From Draconibacterium mangrovi_A (GTDB lineage: Bacteria > Bacteroidota > Bacteroidia > Bacteroidales > Prolixibacteraceae), in the NCBI RefSeq assembly GCF_037646455.1, contig NZ_JBBIXN010000005.1, forward strand, positions 62,001 through 126,000: a stretch of DNA of 64,000 nt. Reading direction: 5' to 3'. Every line of letters begins with the position of its first letter. Positions within the stretch are counted from its first letter, which is position 1. The notes beneath the pieces are model-generated. The model was not told where the DNA came from, did no database searches, and was given only the letters and a program-made list of their open reading frames with translations. Positions 7,716-15,414 of this stretch are shown here, one piece after another. The position numbers and the translations under genes are program-made.

Positions 7716-8977
7716 AACGATTGATACTACTCATTCTGATACTTTACCCCGGTGTGCTTTTAGCACAAAAGGATGTGCCACTGGACACCTGTTACATTTG
7801 GGCGCGGCAAAACTACCCTAACCTGAAACAATCCGCAATTTGGGAGCAGATTTCTACATTAAATCAGGAAAATTATAAAACGACTTACTATCCGCAACTG
7901 TCATTGAACGGTCAGGTTTCATACCAGTCTAAGGTAACAGAGATACCGGCAGTGATCCCAGGTTTTACAGGCCCAACTGTTCCTAAAGATCAGTACAAAG
8001 CCTATGCTGAATTAAAGCAATCGATTTGGGACGGAGGAATTTCATCTGTTAATCGCGAGTTGGAGGATGCACTTTTAAAAAGTCATTTAAGTGAGCTCGA
8101 GATTGAGATTTACAAACTTTACGAACAGGTGGCACAGGCCTTTTTTATCACCAAAGTGATCGACCAGCAAAAAGCAGTGGTGGAAGCCCAGGAAAAGGTA
8201 CTGAATGAACAGTTGAAATCCATTCGTTCAGGCGTGGAAAACGGAATGGTCGAACCCAGTTCAGAGCTTGTGATCAAGGCCGAACTGCTCAACCTGAAAC
8301 AAAACAAAACACAACTCGAAGCCGCAAAAAATGCTGCCAGGCAAATGCTTGAAGTGCTTACAGGAAAAACAATAACTCCGGAAATGAAGCTCATTTACGC
8401 GGGTGGCGAATTGTTTTACGATGCCGAATTGCACCGCCCGGAACTTAAGCTGTATTTCAACCGGGCTAACGTTCTGGAAACACAGATGGAGATGTTGCAA
8501 AAAACACGTAATCCTAAGCTTTTTGGCTTTGGACAGTTGGGTTACGGAAAACCCGGATTGAACATGCTCAACGACGGTTTCGATTCGTGGTACATGCTTG
8601 GATTGGGTGTTTCGTGGAATGCTTTCGACTGGAAGAAAACCACAAGAAAGAAACAAGTTTTACAGTTAAAACAGGAATCGCTGCAATACAGCGAAGATGT
8701 TTTCCGATTAAATACCGAGGTGCTTCAGGTTCAGCAAAAAGAAACCATTGACAAACTCAAACAAATGATTGAAACCGATGAAGAACTGATAGCTCTGCGA
8801 ACCGAAATTGCCGGAGCTGCAGAGTCGAAATTAGAGAACCAGGTGATCACGGCATCGGATTACATTTCTGAAGTCCAGGCAGAAACCGTGGCCAAATTAA
8901 ATTACGAATTGCATAAAATACAATTGGATGAGGCACGTGAGAAATACTACCTCATCCAGGGAAAAGTGATCAAGTAA
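7712..8977 (+). CDS. TolC-family outer-membrane efflux protein
   Basis: 421 residues with an N-terminal signal peptide ending at VLLAQ. The mature chain has two long amphipathic helical stretches (roughly 80-220 and 300-415) rich in Q, E and K, as in TolC-like channel proteins, and family wording such as LDTCYIWARQNYPNLKQ, SLNGQVSYQS and a final LDEAREKYYLIQGKV. It should form the outer-membrane exit duct of the tripartite exporter encoded by the following genes. The start overlaps the tetR stop by four bases, indicating translational coupling and one operon. Confidence 0.9.
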   Translation: MKRLILLILILYPGVLLAQKDVPLDTCYIWARQNYPNLKQSAIWEQISTLNQENYKTTYYPQLSLNGQVSYQSKVTEIPAVIPGFTGPTVPKDQYKAYAELKQSIWDGGISSVNRELEDALLKSHLSELEIEIYKLYEQVAQAFFITKVIDQQKAVVEAQEKVLNEQLKSIRSGVENGMVEPSSELVIKAELLNLKQNKTQLEAAKNAARQMLEVLTGKTITPEMKLIYAGGELFYDAELHRPELKLYFNRANVLETQMEMLQKTRNPKLFGFGQLGYGKPGLNMLNDGFDSWYMLGLGVSWNAFDWKKTTRKKQVLQLKQESLQYSEDVFRLNTEVLQVQQKETIDKLKQMIETDEELIALRTEIAGAAESKLENQVITASDYISEVQAETVAKLNYELHKIQLDEAREKYYLIQGKVIK

Positions 8978-8998
8978 AGCAGACAAAACCATACAATC

Positions 8999-9895
8999 AT
9001 GAAAAAGACATACATTTTGATAGTGGGCATTTTTATGTTGTTCTCATGCAGCAACAACGATGAGAAATCGGATGCCTTTGGAAATTTTGAAGCCGATCCG
9101 GTTATTATTTCTTCTGAATCGGCGGGGAGGATACTGGAACTGAACATCGAAAAAGGACAAAACGTGGATACAGGAACTGTAGCTGCACTTATCGATACGG
9201 TTCAGGTAGCATTAAAGTTAAAACAAACAGAAGCACAAAAGGCTGCTATTGTGGCTAAAAGACAGTCGATCCAATCACAGGTCAGCGTTTTTGAGGAGCA
9301 GATAAAAAACCTGCAAACCAACGAAAAGCGGATCAGAAAGATGGTTGAAGATGGTGCTGCTACACAAAAACAACTCGACGATATTACCGGCCAGATCAGC
9401 GTACTTGAAAGGCAGATCGAAAACACACGCACGCAGTATGTATCGGTAAACAAGGAACTTGAAGTTTTGGAAGCACAGCAGGCTGCCACAAAAGACCTCC
9501 TTGAAAGATGTACCATTGTTACGCCGGCAAAAGGCACAGTCCTGGAAACCTACGTGGAACAAGGAGAAATGACTTCTCCCGGAAAACCGCTGTTCAAAAT
9601 GGCCAATCTCGAAGATCTTACTCTAAAAGTTTATGTGAGTGGGGCGCAACTGCCTCAAATAAAAATCGGACAGGAAGTAAATGTTATTGTGGATAAATCG
9701 GCAAAAGAGAACCAACCTCTTCGCGGAAAAGTGAACTGGATCTCTCCTGAAGCTGAATTCACGCCAAAAATTATTCAAACAAAGGAAGAACGTGTTAAAC
9801 TCGTTTATGCCGTTATAGTCCTGGTAAAAAACGACGGAACATTAAAAATAGGAATGCCGGGTGAGATCAGTTGGCAGCAGACAGTGAGCAATTGA
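8999..9895 (+). CDS. HlyD-type periplasmic adaptor, lipoprotein
   Basis: 298 residues with a lipoprotein signal (lipobox LFSC, Cys17). The order is that of a membrane-fusion protein: lipoyl-half (SAGRILELNIEKGQNVDTGTVAALIDT, about 40-65), a coiled-coil hairpin (about 65-165), second lipoyl-half (CTIVTPAKGTVLETYVEQGEM) and beta-barrel domain. It would link the TolC channel to the ABC-2 permeases, like YbhG. The lipid anchor replaces the membrane helix that many relatives have. It is 21 bases after tolC and 18 before the first ATPase gene. Confidence 0.9.
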   Translation: MKKTYILIVGIFMLFSCSNNDEKSDAFGNFEADPVIISSESAGRILELNIEKGQNVDTGTVAALIDTVQVALKLKQTEAQKAAIVAKRQSIQSQVSVFEEQIKNLQTNEKRIRKMVEDGAATQKQLDDITGQISVLERQIENTRTQYVSVNKELEVLEAQQAATKDLLERCTIVTPAKGTVLETYVEQGEMTSPGKPLFKMANLEDLTLKVYVSGAQLPQIKIGQEVNVIVDKSAKENQPLRGKVNWISPEAEFTPKIIQTKEERVKLVYAVIVLVKNDGTLKIGMPGEISWQQTVSN

Positions 9896-9913
9896 CAGTT
9901 AACAAAGTTAATA

Positions 9914-10822
9914 ATGATACAAGTTGAAAATATCGCAAAATCCTATGATGAAACACAAGCTCTGAGAAACGTTTCGTTACATGTTGAAAAAGGTGAGCTG
10001 TTTGGCTTAATCGGACCCGACGGGGCAGGGAAAACTACCTTGATGCGAGTTCTTATGACTTTGTTATTGCCTGATTCGGGAGTCGCGAAAATGGATGGTC
10101 TGGATGCTGTAAATGACTTTAAGAAAATCAGACACATTGTTGGGTACATGCCAGGCCGCTTTTCGTTATACCAAGACTTAAGCGTAGAAGAAAACCTGCA
10201 TTTTTTTGCCACCGTATTTAGTACCACCGTTGAAGAGAACTACGACCTCATCCGGGATATTTATTACCAGATCGAACCTTTCAAAACAAGGCGCGCCGGA
10301 CAACTTTCTGGCGGGATGAAACAAAAGCTGGCACTTTCGTGTGCACTTATCCATAAGCCTAAAATACTGGTACTGGACGAACCCACAACCGGTGTAGATG
10401 CCGTATCGAGAAAGGAATTCTGGGAAATGCTGAAAAACCTGCAGAAAAAAGGCATCACCATAATGGTTTCAACACCCTATATGGATGAAGCAAACCTTTG
10501 CGACCGTGTGGCACTCATGCAAAATGGTCAAATCCTCGATGTGGATAAACCACAAAACATTACCTCCAAATTTCCCAAAAAGATCATTCGGATTCGCTCG
10601 TCCGAAATGTTTCGTCTGATCAAGGATCTGCGTGCTTTTAATAAAACGGGATCTGCATTCGCCTTTGGGCAGTTTGTTCATTTTACCGGGAAAAGCAACG
10701 AAGTTGAACCTGCTGAATTGAAGCAATACCTTGAAAAGCTAAATCATAAAAATATTATAGCCGAAGAAGTAGAACCGGATATTGAAGATGTGTTTATGAG
10801 TTTGATGGAAAAGTCACAGTAA
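9914..10822 (+). CDS. ABC exporter ATPase (first)
   Basis: 302 residues. Walker A GPDGAGKT is at 34-41, the signature LSGGMKQKL at 131-139, and Walker B ILVLDEPT at 151-158. The C-terminal tail beyond about residue 215 is an accessory domain. It resembles the N-terminal half of the fused double ATPase YbhF; here the two halves are separate genes, with the second at 11296. It powers the ABC-2 permeases encoded at 12089 and 13658. The stop is followed by an inverted-repeat-flanked four-helix-bundle pseudogene rather than directly by the second ATPase. Confidence 0.92.
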   Translation: MIQVENIAKSYDETQALRNVSLHVEKGELFGLIGPDGAGKTTLMRVLMTLLLPDSGVAKMDGLDAVNDFKKIRHIVGYMPGRFSLYQDLSVEENLHFFATVFSTTVEENYDLIRDIYYQIEPFKTRRAGQLSGGMKQKLALSCALIHKPKILVLDEPTTGVDAVSRKEFWEMLKNLQKKGITIMVSTPYMDEANLCDRVALMQNGQILDVDKPQNITSKFPKKIIRIRSSEMFRLIKDLRAFNKTGSAFAFGQFVHFTGKSNEVEPAELKQYLEKLNHKNIIAEEVEPDIEDVFMSLMEKSQ

Positions 10823-10823
10823 T

Positions 10824-11271
10824 CAGTCTCAGTTAACAGTTGAATCATAAAAATGAATTAGATATTTATAAACATACAATTATGGATTTCAAAGAACTAA
10901 TAGTTTATCAGAAGGCCTTTAAACTGGCCATGCACATTTTTGAAGTTTCAAAATCATTTCCAAAAGAAGAACGATATTCATTAACCGATCAAATTCGAAG
11001 ATCTTCGCGCTCCACATGTACTAACATTGCTGAAGCATACAGAAAAAGAAGATATCCGAAACATTTTCTAAGTAAGCTTACCGACTCGGACGGTGAGAAT
11101 AGTGAAACAGCTTCATGATTAGATTTTGCTTTTGCCTGTAGATATTTGGACAAAGACTCTCACCAAAAATTCTATAACGAATGTGTGGAAATAGGGAAAC
11201 TTCTAAATTATATGATGAACCACCCAGAAAAATTCGGAAGCAACAAAGTGCTGGGATGAAAACTGAGACTG
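10824..11271. repeat. inverted repeats flanking four-helix-bundle cassette 1
   Basis: CAGTCTCAGTT (10824-10834) and AACTGAGACTG (11261-11271) are exact reverse complements of 11 bases. They bracket the pseudogene at 10882-11259 tightly. The right arm is part of a short tandem repeat of period six (ACTGAG units, 11262-11286). In the operon transcript they could pair and loop out the gene, as arms do around intervening sequences of 23S rRNA; that comparison is inference. Confidence 0.6.
10882..11259 (+). pseudogene. four-helix-bundle (S23/IVS-type) protein, in-frame stop
   Basis: Opens with MDFKELIVYQKAFKLAMHIF and continues with SFPKEERYSLTDQIRRSSRS and NIAEAYRKRRYPKHF, the standard wording of the four-helix-bundle family first found in 23S rRNA intervening sequences. 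At 11116-11118 a TGA stop interrupts codon 79. The same frame then continues with LDFAFACRYLDKDSHQKFYNECVEIGKLLNYMMNHPEKFG and ends at a second TGA (11257-11259). In relatives a tryptophan stands just before LDFA, so TGG to TGA explains the break. Full length would be 125 residues. It lies between two ATPase genes of one exporter operon. Base changes are few, so inactivation appears recent. Function of the family is unknown beyond RNA/DNA-associated contexts (IVS, Avd of retroelements). Confidence 0.85.
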
Positions 11272-11295
11272 AGACTGAGACTGAAAACTAATTTA

Positions 11296-12015
11296 ATGGA
11301 AAATATTATAACAGTAAATAACCTCGTAAAAAAGTTCGGCTCTTTTACCGCCAACGACAACTTGTCGTTCGACGTGTACAAAGGCGAAATTTTTGGATTT
11401 CTGGGAGCCAACGGTGCCGGCAAAACAACCGCCATCAGAATTTTATGCGGGCTTTCCTCTCCTACTTCGGGCAATGTAAATGTAGCCGGTTTTGATATTT
11501 ACCGACAAACCGAAAAGATCAAAAAGACCATCGGTTATATGAGCCAGAAATTTTCGTTGTATGAAGATTTGACGGTTGCAGAGAATATCAGATTGTATGC
11601 CGGAATTTATGGAATACCACCCAAAAAGCGAAAAGCAAAAATGGCAGAGTTGCTCCAAAAACTGGAGATGGAAAGTGCACGTAATAAACTGATTGCCGGT
11701 CTGCCACTGGGCTGGAAACAGAAACTGGCATTTTCAGTGGCTATTTTTCACGAACCCCAAATTGTCTTTCTCGATGAACCAACTGGCGGGGTCGATCCGG
11801 TGACAAGGCGAAAATTCTGGGACCTGATCTATGAAGCAGCTAACAACGATATAACCGTGTTTGTAACCACCCACTACATGGATGAAGCCGAATACTGTGA
11901 TCGCGTATCGATAATGAACGCCGGAAAAATTGAAGCACTGGATACTCCGGCTAAACTTAAAGAAATGTACAAGGCTCAGAATATGGATGAAGTATTTATA
12001 CAGATAGCAAGATAA
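11296..12015 (+). CDS. ABC exporter ATPase (second)
   Basis: 239 residues. Walker A GANGAGKT at 37-44 and Walker B IVFLDEPTGG at 156-165 are intact, with the switch histidine in TTHYMDEAEYCD. The signature motif is LPLGWKQ (136-142) instead of LSGGxxQ. From memory the second half of YbhF-type double ATPases shows the same wording, so this is probably a family feature in which one of the two ATP sites is altered, not a defect. It should pair with the ATPase at 9914 as a heterodimer. A hairpin-forming repeat, not a gene, separates it from the first permease. Confidence 0.92.
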   Translation: MENIITVNNLVKKFGSFTANDNLSFDVYKGEIFGFLGANGAGKTTAIRILCGLSSPTSGNVNVAGFDIYRQTEKIKKTIGYMSQKFSLYEDLTVAENIRLYAGIYGIPPKKRKAKMAELLQKLEMESARNKLIAGLPLGWKQKLAFSVAIFHEPQIVFLDEPTGGVDPVTRRKFWDLIYEAANNDITVFVTTHYMDEAEYCDRVSIMNAGKIEALDTPAKLKEMYKAQNMDEVFIQIAR

Positions 12016-12024
12016 GCCGCAGTT

Positions 12025-12074
12025 GCGAGCTTCAAATCTCAGGTAAAAACGCTTGGAACCTGGGGCTCGAAGCT
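12025..12074. repeat. dispersed intergenic repeat forming a hairpin
   Basis: Between ATPase 2 and permease 1. AGCTTC (12028-12033) pairs with GAAGCT (12069-12074) and CAGGT (12040-12044) with ACCTG (12058-12062). The left part, GCGAGCTTCAAATCTCAGG (12025-12043), recurs at 33787-33805 with 17 of 19 bases identical. Confidence 0.55.
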
Positions 12075-12088
12075 AAAAGCTAATAAAT

Positions 12089-13195
12089 ATGGAACAACTT
12101 AGATCATTTATAAGAAAGGAATTTTACCACATCTTTCGCGATCCGCGGACGATGCTCATCTTGTTCGGGATTCCGATAGCGCAGTTGCTCATTTTTGGAA
12201 CCGTGATAAAAAACGAGATCAACGATGTGCACATTGCCATTTATGATCAGGCCAAGGATGAAACCTCCCAAAAAATAATCAACAAAATTCTTTCATCGGG
12301 GTATTTTATTCTTGACAAAAACCTCGAAAATACCAAAGACATCGATGCTATTTTCAGAAAAGGGAAAGTAAAGGAAGTGATTGTTTTTGAAAGCGATTTT
12401 GGAGAAAAACTGACTCGGGAGGGACAGGCAAATGTTCAGCTCATCGCCGATGCTTCTGACCCGAACATGGCCCGGCTGGCTATTTCATATACTTCGGGAA
12501 TCATCAACGACTATGTGAAAAAGCTGTATCCAAATCTGAAATTCCCATTACAAATTGAGCCTGAAGTACGGATGTATTTCAATGAAGAAATGCAAAGCGC
12601 ATATATGTTTGTTCCGGGAGTTATGGCCCTTATACTTATGCTGATATCAGCTATGATGACCTCCATCTCCATTACCCGCGAAAAAGAACTGGGAACGATG
12701 GAAGTCCTGCTGGTTTCGCCCTTACGTCCGGTGCAAATCATTGTCGGAAAAGTACTGCCCTACCTGCTGCTGTCGATTGTTATTGCAGGTATTATAATTC
12801 TTATTGGCCACTGGATTTTTCGGGTGCCCATTGCAGGCAGTTTTATCCTGCTGATGCTCGAAAGTGTGCTTTTCATTTTCATGGCACTTTGCCTGGGCAT
12901 ACTTATTTCAACCATAGCTAAAAACCAGATGACAGCTATGTTCATCTCGATGATCGGATTAATGCTGCCCACTATTATATTGTCCGGATTCATTTTCCCC
13001 ATTCAAAACATGCCGGTCGTATTGCAAGTGTTAAGCCACATTATGCCGGCACGCTATTTTGTAACCATTGTTCGAGCCATTATGCTAAAAGGCGTTGGTT
13101 TCTTTTTTATTTGGAAAGAGACGATGATTTTAATTGCAATGACTCTATTTTTTATTGCGCTTAGTGTGAAAAAATTTAAGAAGAGATTAGAATAG
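12089..13195 (+). CDS. ABC-2 type permease (first)
   Basis: 368 residues with the ABC-2 exporter layout: one membrane segment near the start (TMLILFGIPIAQLLIFGTVI), a large extracytoplasmic domain (about 45-170), and five segments in the C-terminal half. The family phrase SITREKELGTMEVLLVSPLRP (about 193-213) is the coupling region with the ATPase, and GFIFPIQNMPVVLQVLSHIMPARYFV precedes the last segment. It matches YbhS/YbhR-type half-permeases and should pair with the product of 13658. The substrate of the whole pump may be drugs, cations or lipophilic compounds; the sequence does not say. Confidence 0.9.
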   Translation: MEQLRSFIRKEFYHIFRDPRTMLILFGIPIAQLLIFGTVIKNEINDVHIAIYDQAKDETSQKIINKILSSGYFILDKNLENTKDIDAIFRKGKVKEVIVFESDFGEKLTREGQANVQLIADASDPNMARLAISYTSGIINDYVKKLYPNLKFPLQIEPEVRMYFNEEMQSAYMFVPGVMALILMLISAMMTSISITREKELGTMEVLLVSPLRPVQIIVGKVLPYLLLSIVIAGIIILIGHWIFRVPIAGSFILLMLESVLFIFMALCLGILISTIAKNQMTAMFISMIGLMLPTIILSGFIFPIQNMPVVLQVLSHIMPARYFVTIVRAIMLKGVGFFFIWKETMILIAMTLFFIALSVKKFKKRLE

Positions 13196-13213
13196 CTACG
13201 GGCTCATGGCCTC

Positions 13214-13632
13214 GAGCTACGAGAAAGTTTTATGAAAGTAATAAATCGATAAAAGAACTATTATGAAGAATTTTAAAAATCTCAAAATTTGGCAGAATGG
13301 AATTGATTTAGTAGTTGATATTTACAAGAAGACGGAATCCTTTCCAAAAGAAGAAATTTATGGTATTACAAGTCAAATTAAAGGTTCTGCGGTTTCTATT
13401 CCTTCAAACATTGCCGAAGGATCAGGACGAGGAACAGATAAAGAATTGAATCGTTTTCTAGATGTAGCTCTTGGTTCATCTTTTGAACTTGAGACTCAAT
13501 TAATAATAGCAAACAAACTGAATTTCCTGGATGATGAGAATTTCAAAACGTTGAACGATGTATTGGATTCAGAGCAGAAAATGATCATTGGACTACAAAA
13601 AAGCCTTAAATAAAAATGAAAGCTCGTGGCTC
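13214..13632. repeat. inverted repeats flanking four-helix-bundle cassette 2
   Basis: GAGCTACGAG (13214-13223) and CTCGTGGCTC (13623-13632) are reverse complements except for one position that would be a G-U pair in RNA. They bracket the gene at 13263-13613. Surrounding words (GGCTCATGGCCTCGAGC on the left, CTTAGCTCACAACTCATAGC on the right) extend a looser match. Confidence 0.5.
13263..13613 (+). CDS. four-helix-bundle (S23/IVS-type) protein
   Basis: 116 residues, uninterrupted. It starts with MKNFKNLKIWQNGIDLVVDIY and contains SFPKEEIYGITSQIKGSAVSIPSNIAEGSGRGT, the core signature of the four-helix-bundle family (TIGR02436-like) also encoded in 23S rRNA intervening sequences. The rest is helical (LNRFLDVALGSSFELETQLIIANKL). 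It is a different subtype from the broken copy at 10882. It lies between two permease genes of the exporter operon and is flanked by near-perfect inverted repeats. No role in export is known for this family. I infer a passenger cassette rather than a pump subunit. Confidence 0.88.
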   Translation: MKNFKNLKIWQNGIDLVVDIYKKTESFPKEEIYGITSQIKGSAVSIPSNIAEGSGRGTDKELNRFLDVALGSSFELETQLIIANKLNFLDDENFKTLNDVLDSEQKMIIGLQKSLK

Positions 13633-13657
13633 TTAGCTCACAACTCATAGCTGATTT

Positions 13658-14776
13658 ATGAAAACAATTCTCTATATCCTACAAAAAGAATTCCGGCAGA
13701 TTTTTCGAAACCGAACCATGTTGCCCATGATTTTCGGTGTGCCGTTGCTGCAAATGCTGGTGTTGGTTTTTGCGGCTACTTTCGATATGAAAAAAATAGA
13801 TCTGACGGTAGTTGACAAAGATCTTTCGGAAACATCGCGGGAACTGATTGCCAAGTTCGATGCCATTCCCTTCTACCATATAGAATTTGCCGTGCGGGAT
13901 GAGAGCATAGGAGAAGAAATGCTGCTTTCCGACGACGCCGATGCTGTACTTGTAATTCCGCAGAACATGGAACGCAATCTGGTGCGAAACGATGAAGCAC
14001 GGATCCAACTGCTTGTAAATGCCATCGATGGAAACTCAGCGCAATTAATTTATGCCTACTCGGCGCAAATTTTAGGCAATTTCAATAAACACCTGATTGC
14101 CGAATGGAAAAGAATCCCGGAATTTACACCACCGGCCCAGGTCAATATTTCAGAAAGTTACTGGTACAATTCCGAACTGGAATACAAATGGTACATGGCA
14201 CCCGGAATTCTCGCTATTTTGGTCACCTTGATTGGCATGTTTTTATCCGGGATGAACCTGGTGCGCGAAAAAGAGATAGGCACCATCGAACAACTGAACG
14301 TAACACCGGTAAAAAAATACCAGTTCATTATCGCCAAGCTTGTTCCGTTTTGGTTAATCGCTCTCTTCGACCTTGCATTTGGACTTTTTATTGCCTGGAT
14401 CGTATTCGACCTCCCGATTGTCGGTAACCTCCTTCTGCTATTTGGCTTTGCCAGCATTTACCTGCTCGGGGTACTCGGACTAGGACTGTTCATTTCAACA
14501 GTTTCGGACACGCAGCAGCAGGTCATGTTTATCAGTTTCTTCTTTTTGATGATATTTATTTTGATGGGCGGAATTTTCACACCGGTTGAAAGTATGCCAC
14601 ACTGGGCCCAAACTATTGACCGTCTTAATCCAATTTACTATTTCATGAAAATAATGCGAAACCTGGTACTTAAAGGCTCCGGATTTTTCGATTTGCTCGA
14701 AGAATTCATTTCGCTGCTGGTTTTGGGAACCGTCTTTTTGAGCCTCGCAATCTGGAGGTACAGAAAAACAAACTAA
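13658..14776 (+). CDS. ABC-2 type permease (second)
   Basis: 372 residues, same plan as the permease at 12089: N-terminal membrane segment (MLPMIFGVPLLQMLVLVFAA), periplasmic domain (about 45-175) and five C-terminal segments. The coupling phrase NLVREKEIGTIEQLNVTPVKK and the late GGIFTPVESMPHWAQTIDRLNPIYYFMKIMRN are family-typical. It completes the tripartite exporter TolC/HlyD/ATPase pair/permease pair. A 638-base space without convincing genes follows, so this is the last gene of the operon. Confidence 0.9.
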   Translation: MKTILYILQKEFRQIFRNRTMLPMIFGVPLLQMLVLVFAATFDMKKIDLTVVDKDLSETSRELIAKFDAIPFYHIEFAVRDESIGEEMLLSDDADAVLVIPQNMERNLVRNDEARIQLLVNAIDGNSAQLIYAYSAQILGNFNKHLIAEWKRIPEFTPPAQVNISESYWYNSELEYKWYMAPGILAILVTLIGMFLSGMNLVREKEIGTIEQLNVTPVKKYQFIIAKLVPFWLIALFDLAFGLFIAWIVFDLPIVGNLLLLFGFASIYLLGVLGLGLFISTVSDTQQQVMFISFFFLMIFILMGGIFTPVESMPHWAQTIDRLNPIYYFMKIMRNLVLKGSGFFDLLEEFISLLVLGTVFLSLAIWRYRKTN

Positions 14777-15414
14777 GTAAGGATACATTATTTGTATAAG
14801 AACAATTTTTCGCACAAAACCGTACGGCCACTGTTACTGCTTTTAACGAATTAGATTAAAGTTCTAAATTTTGTATTTCGCTAAAAAAATCGACAGAATT
14901 TGTATTTCAAATCCCTTGGATATAGATCATTCAATCTGAAAAAGGAAAGCTTCGAAAGCGCTTGTAACATTTGGAAACAGACTAAAACCAGCTCTTTCTC
15001 ATTATTATACTTTTTATAGTCGCTAAGTTCGGATTCGAAAAAAGACGAATGCGGATACTTTCACCTCCAACACTTGAATGAATTTGATTTATTCTGAGTT
15101 ACTCTTCCCAAGCTGGAAAAATGAATCAGAACATATTAGGCATTCATATGTTTCGTATAGAAAGCATGTTAAATATGCATGAAGTTTTAAATAGATGGCT
15201 CAACACAAAACAGATACTTCACACAAGCTGGTATTTTTGCCTAAGATGGATATTCATCAAAACAAATATTACGAACAAAAAAATCAAAGGGTTTTCACCC
15301 TTTTCTTTATGGTTTTACGAAAACAAACCAGCAGGTATCGACCACCCTGTTCTTAAATATCCGGACCCTATATTCTCGCAATTCTAGATCCTAACAATAA
15401 CAAAAAACAACTTT
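14777..15414. other. AT-rich spacer without a convincing gene
   Basis: 638 bases between the exporter and the porin/betaine operon. An open frame at 15121-15387 has no family wording and an unusual composition. A minus-strand open stretch of about 60 codons around 14890-15070 lacks a start. A small perfect hairpin lies at 15286-15303. No RNA gene is recognised; it presumably holds the promoter region of the following operon. Confidence 0.5.
15286..15303 (+). terminator. small hairpin followed by T-rich sequence
   Basis: AAAGGGT (15286-15292) and ACCCTTT (15297-15303) form a 7-base stem with a TTTC loop, followed by TCTTTAT. It could be a terminator or a leader hairpin about 110 bases before the porin gene. 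No gene ends directly before it. Confidence 0.35.

Noticed and set aside
11116..11118. TGA read as tryptophan (alternative genetic code)
   Set aside because: Other genes in the window, including the exporter adaptor and this pseudogene itself, end at TGA, and tryptophan is encoded by TGG throughout. A local nonsense mutation is the simpler explanation.
11262..11286. Period-six repeat (ACTGAG units) as a CRISPR or satellite array
   Set aside because: Too short, with no spacers; it is part of the inverted-repeat arm of cassette 1.
9914..14776. Four-helix-bundle genes as true subunits of the exporter
   Set aside because: One copy is broken by a stop codon, the two are different subtypes, and related YbhGFSR-type exporters work without such proteins.
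15121..15387. 88-codon open frame on the plus strand
   Set aside because: No recognisable family, odd composition, and a hairpin within it; not supported as a gene.
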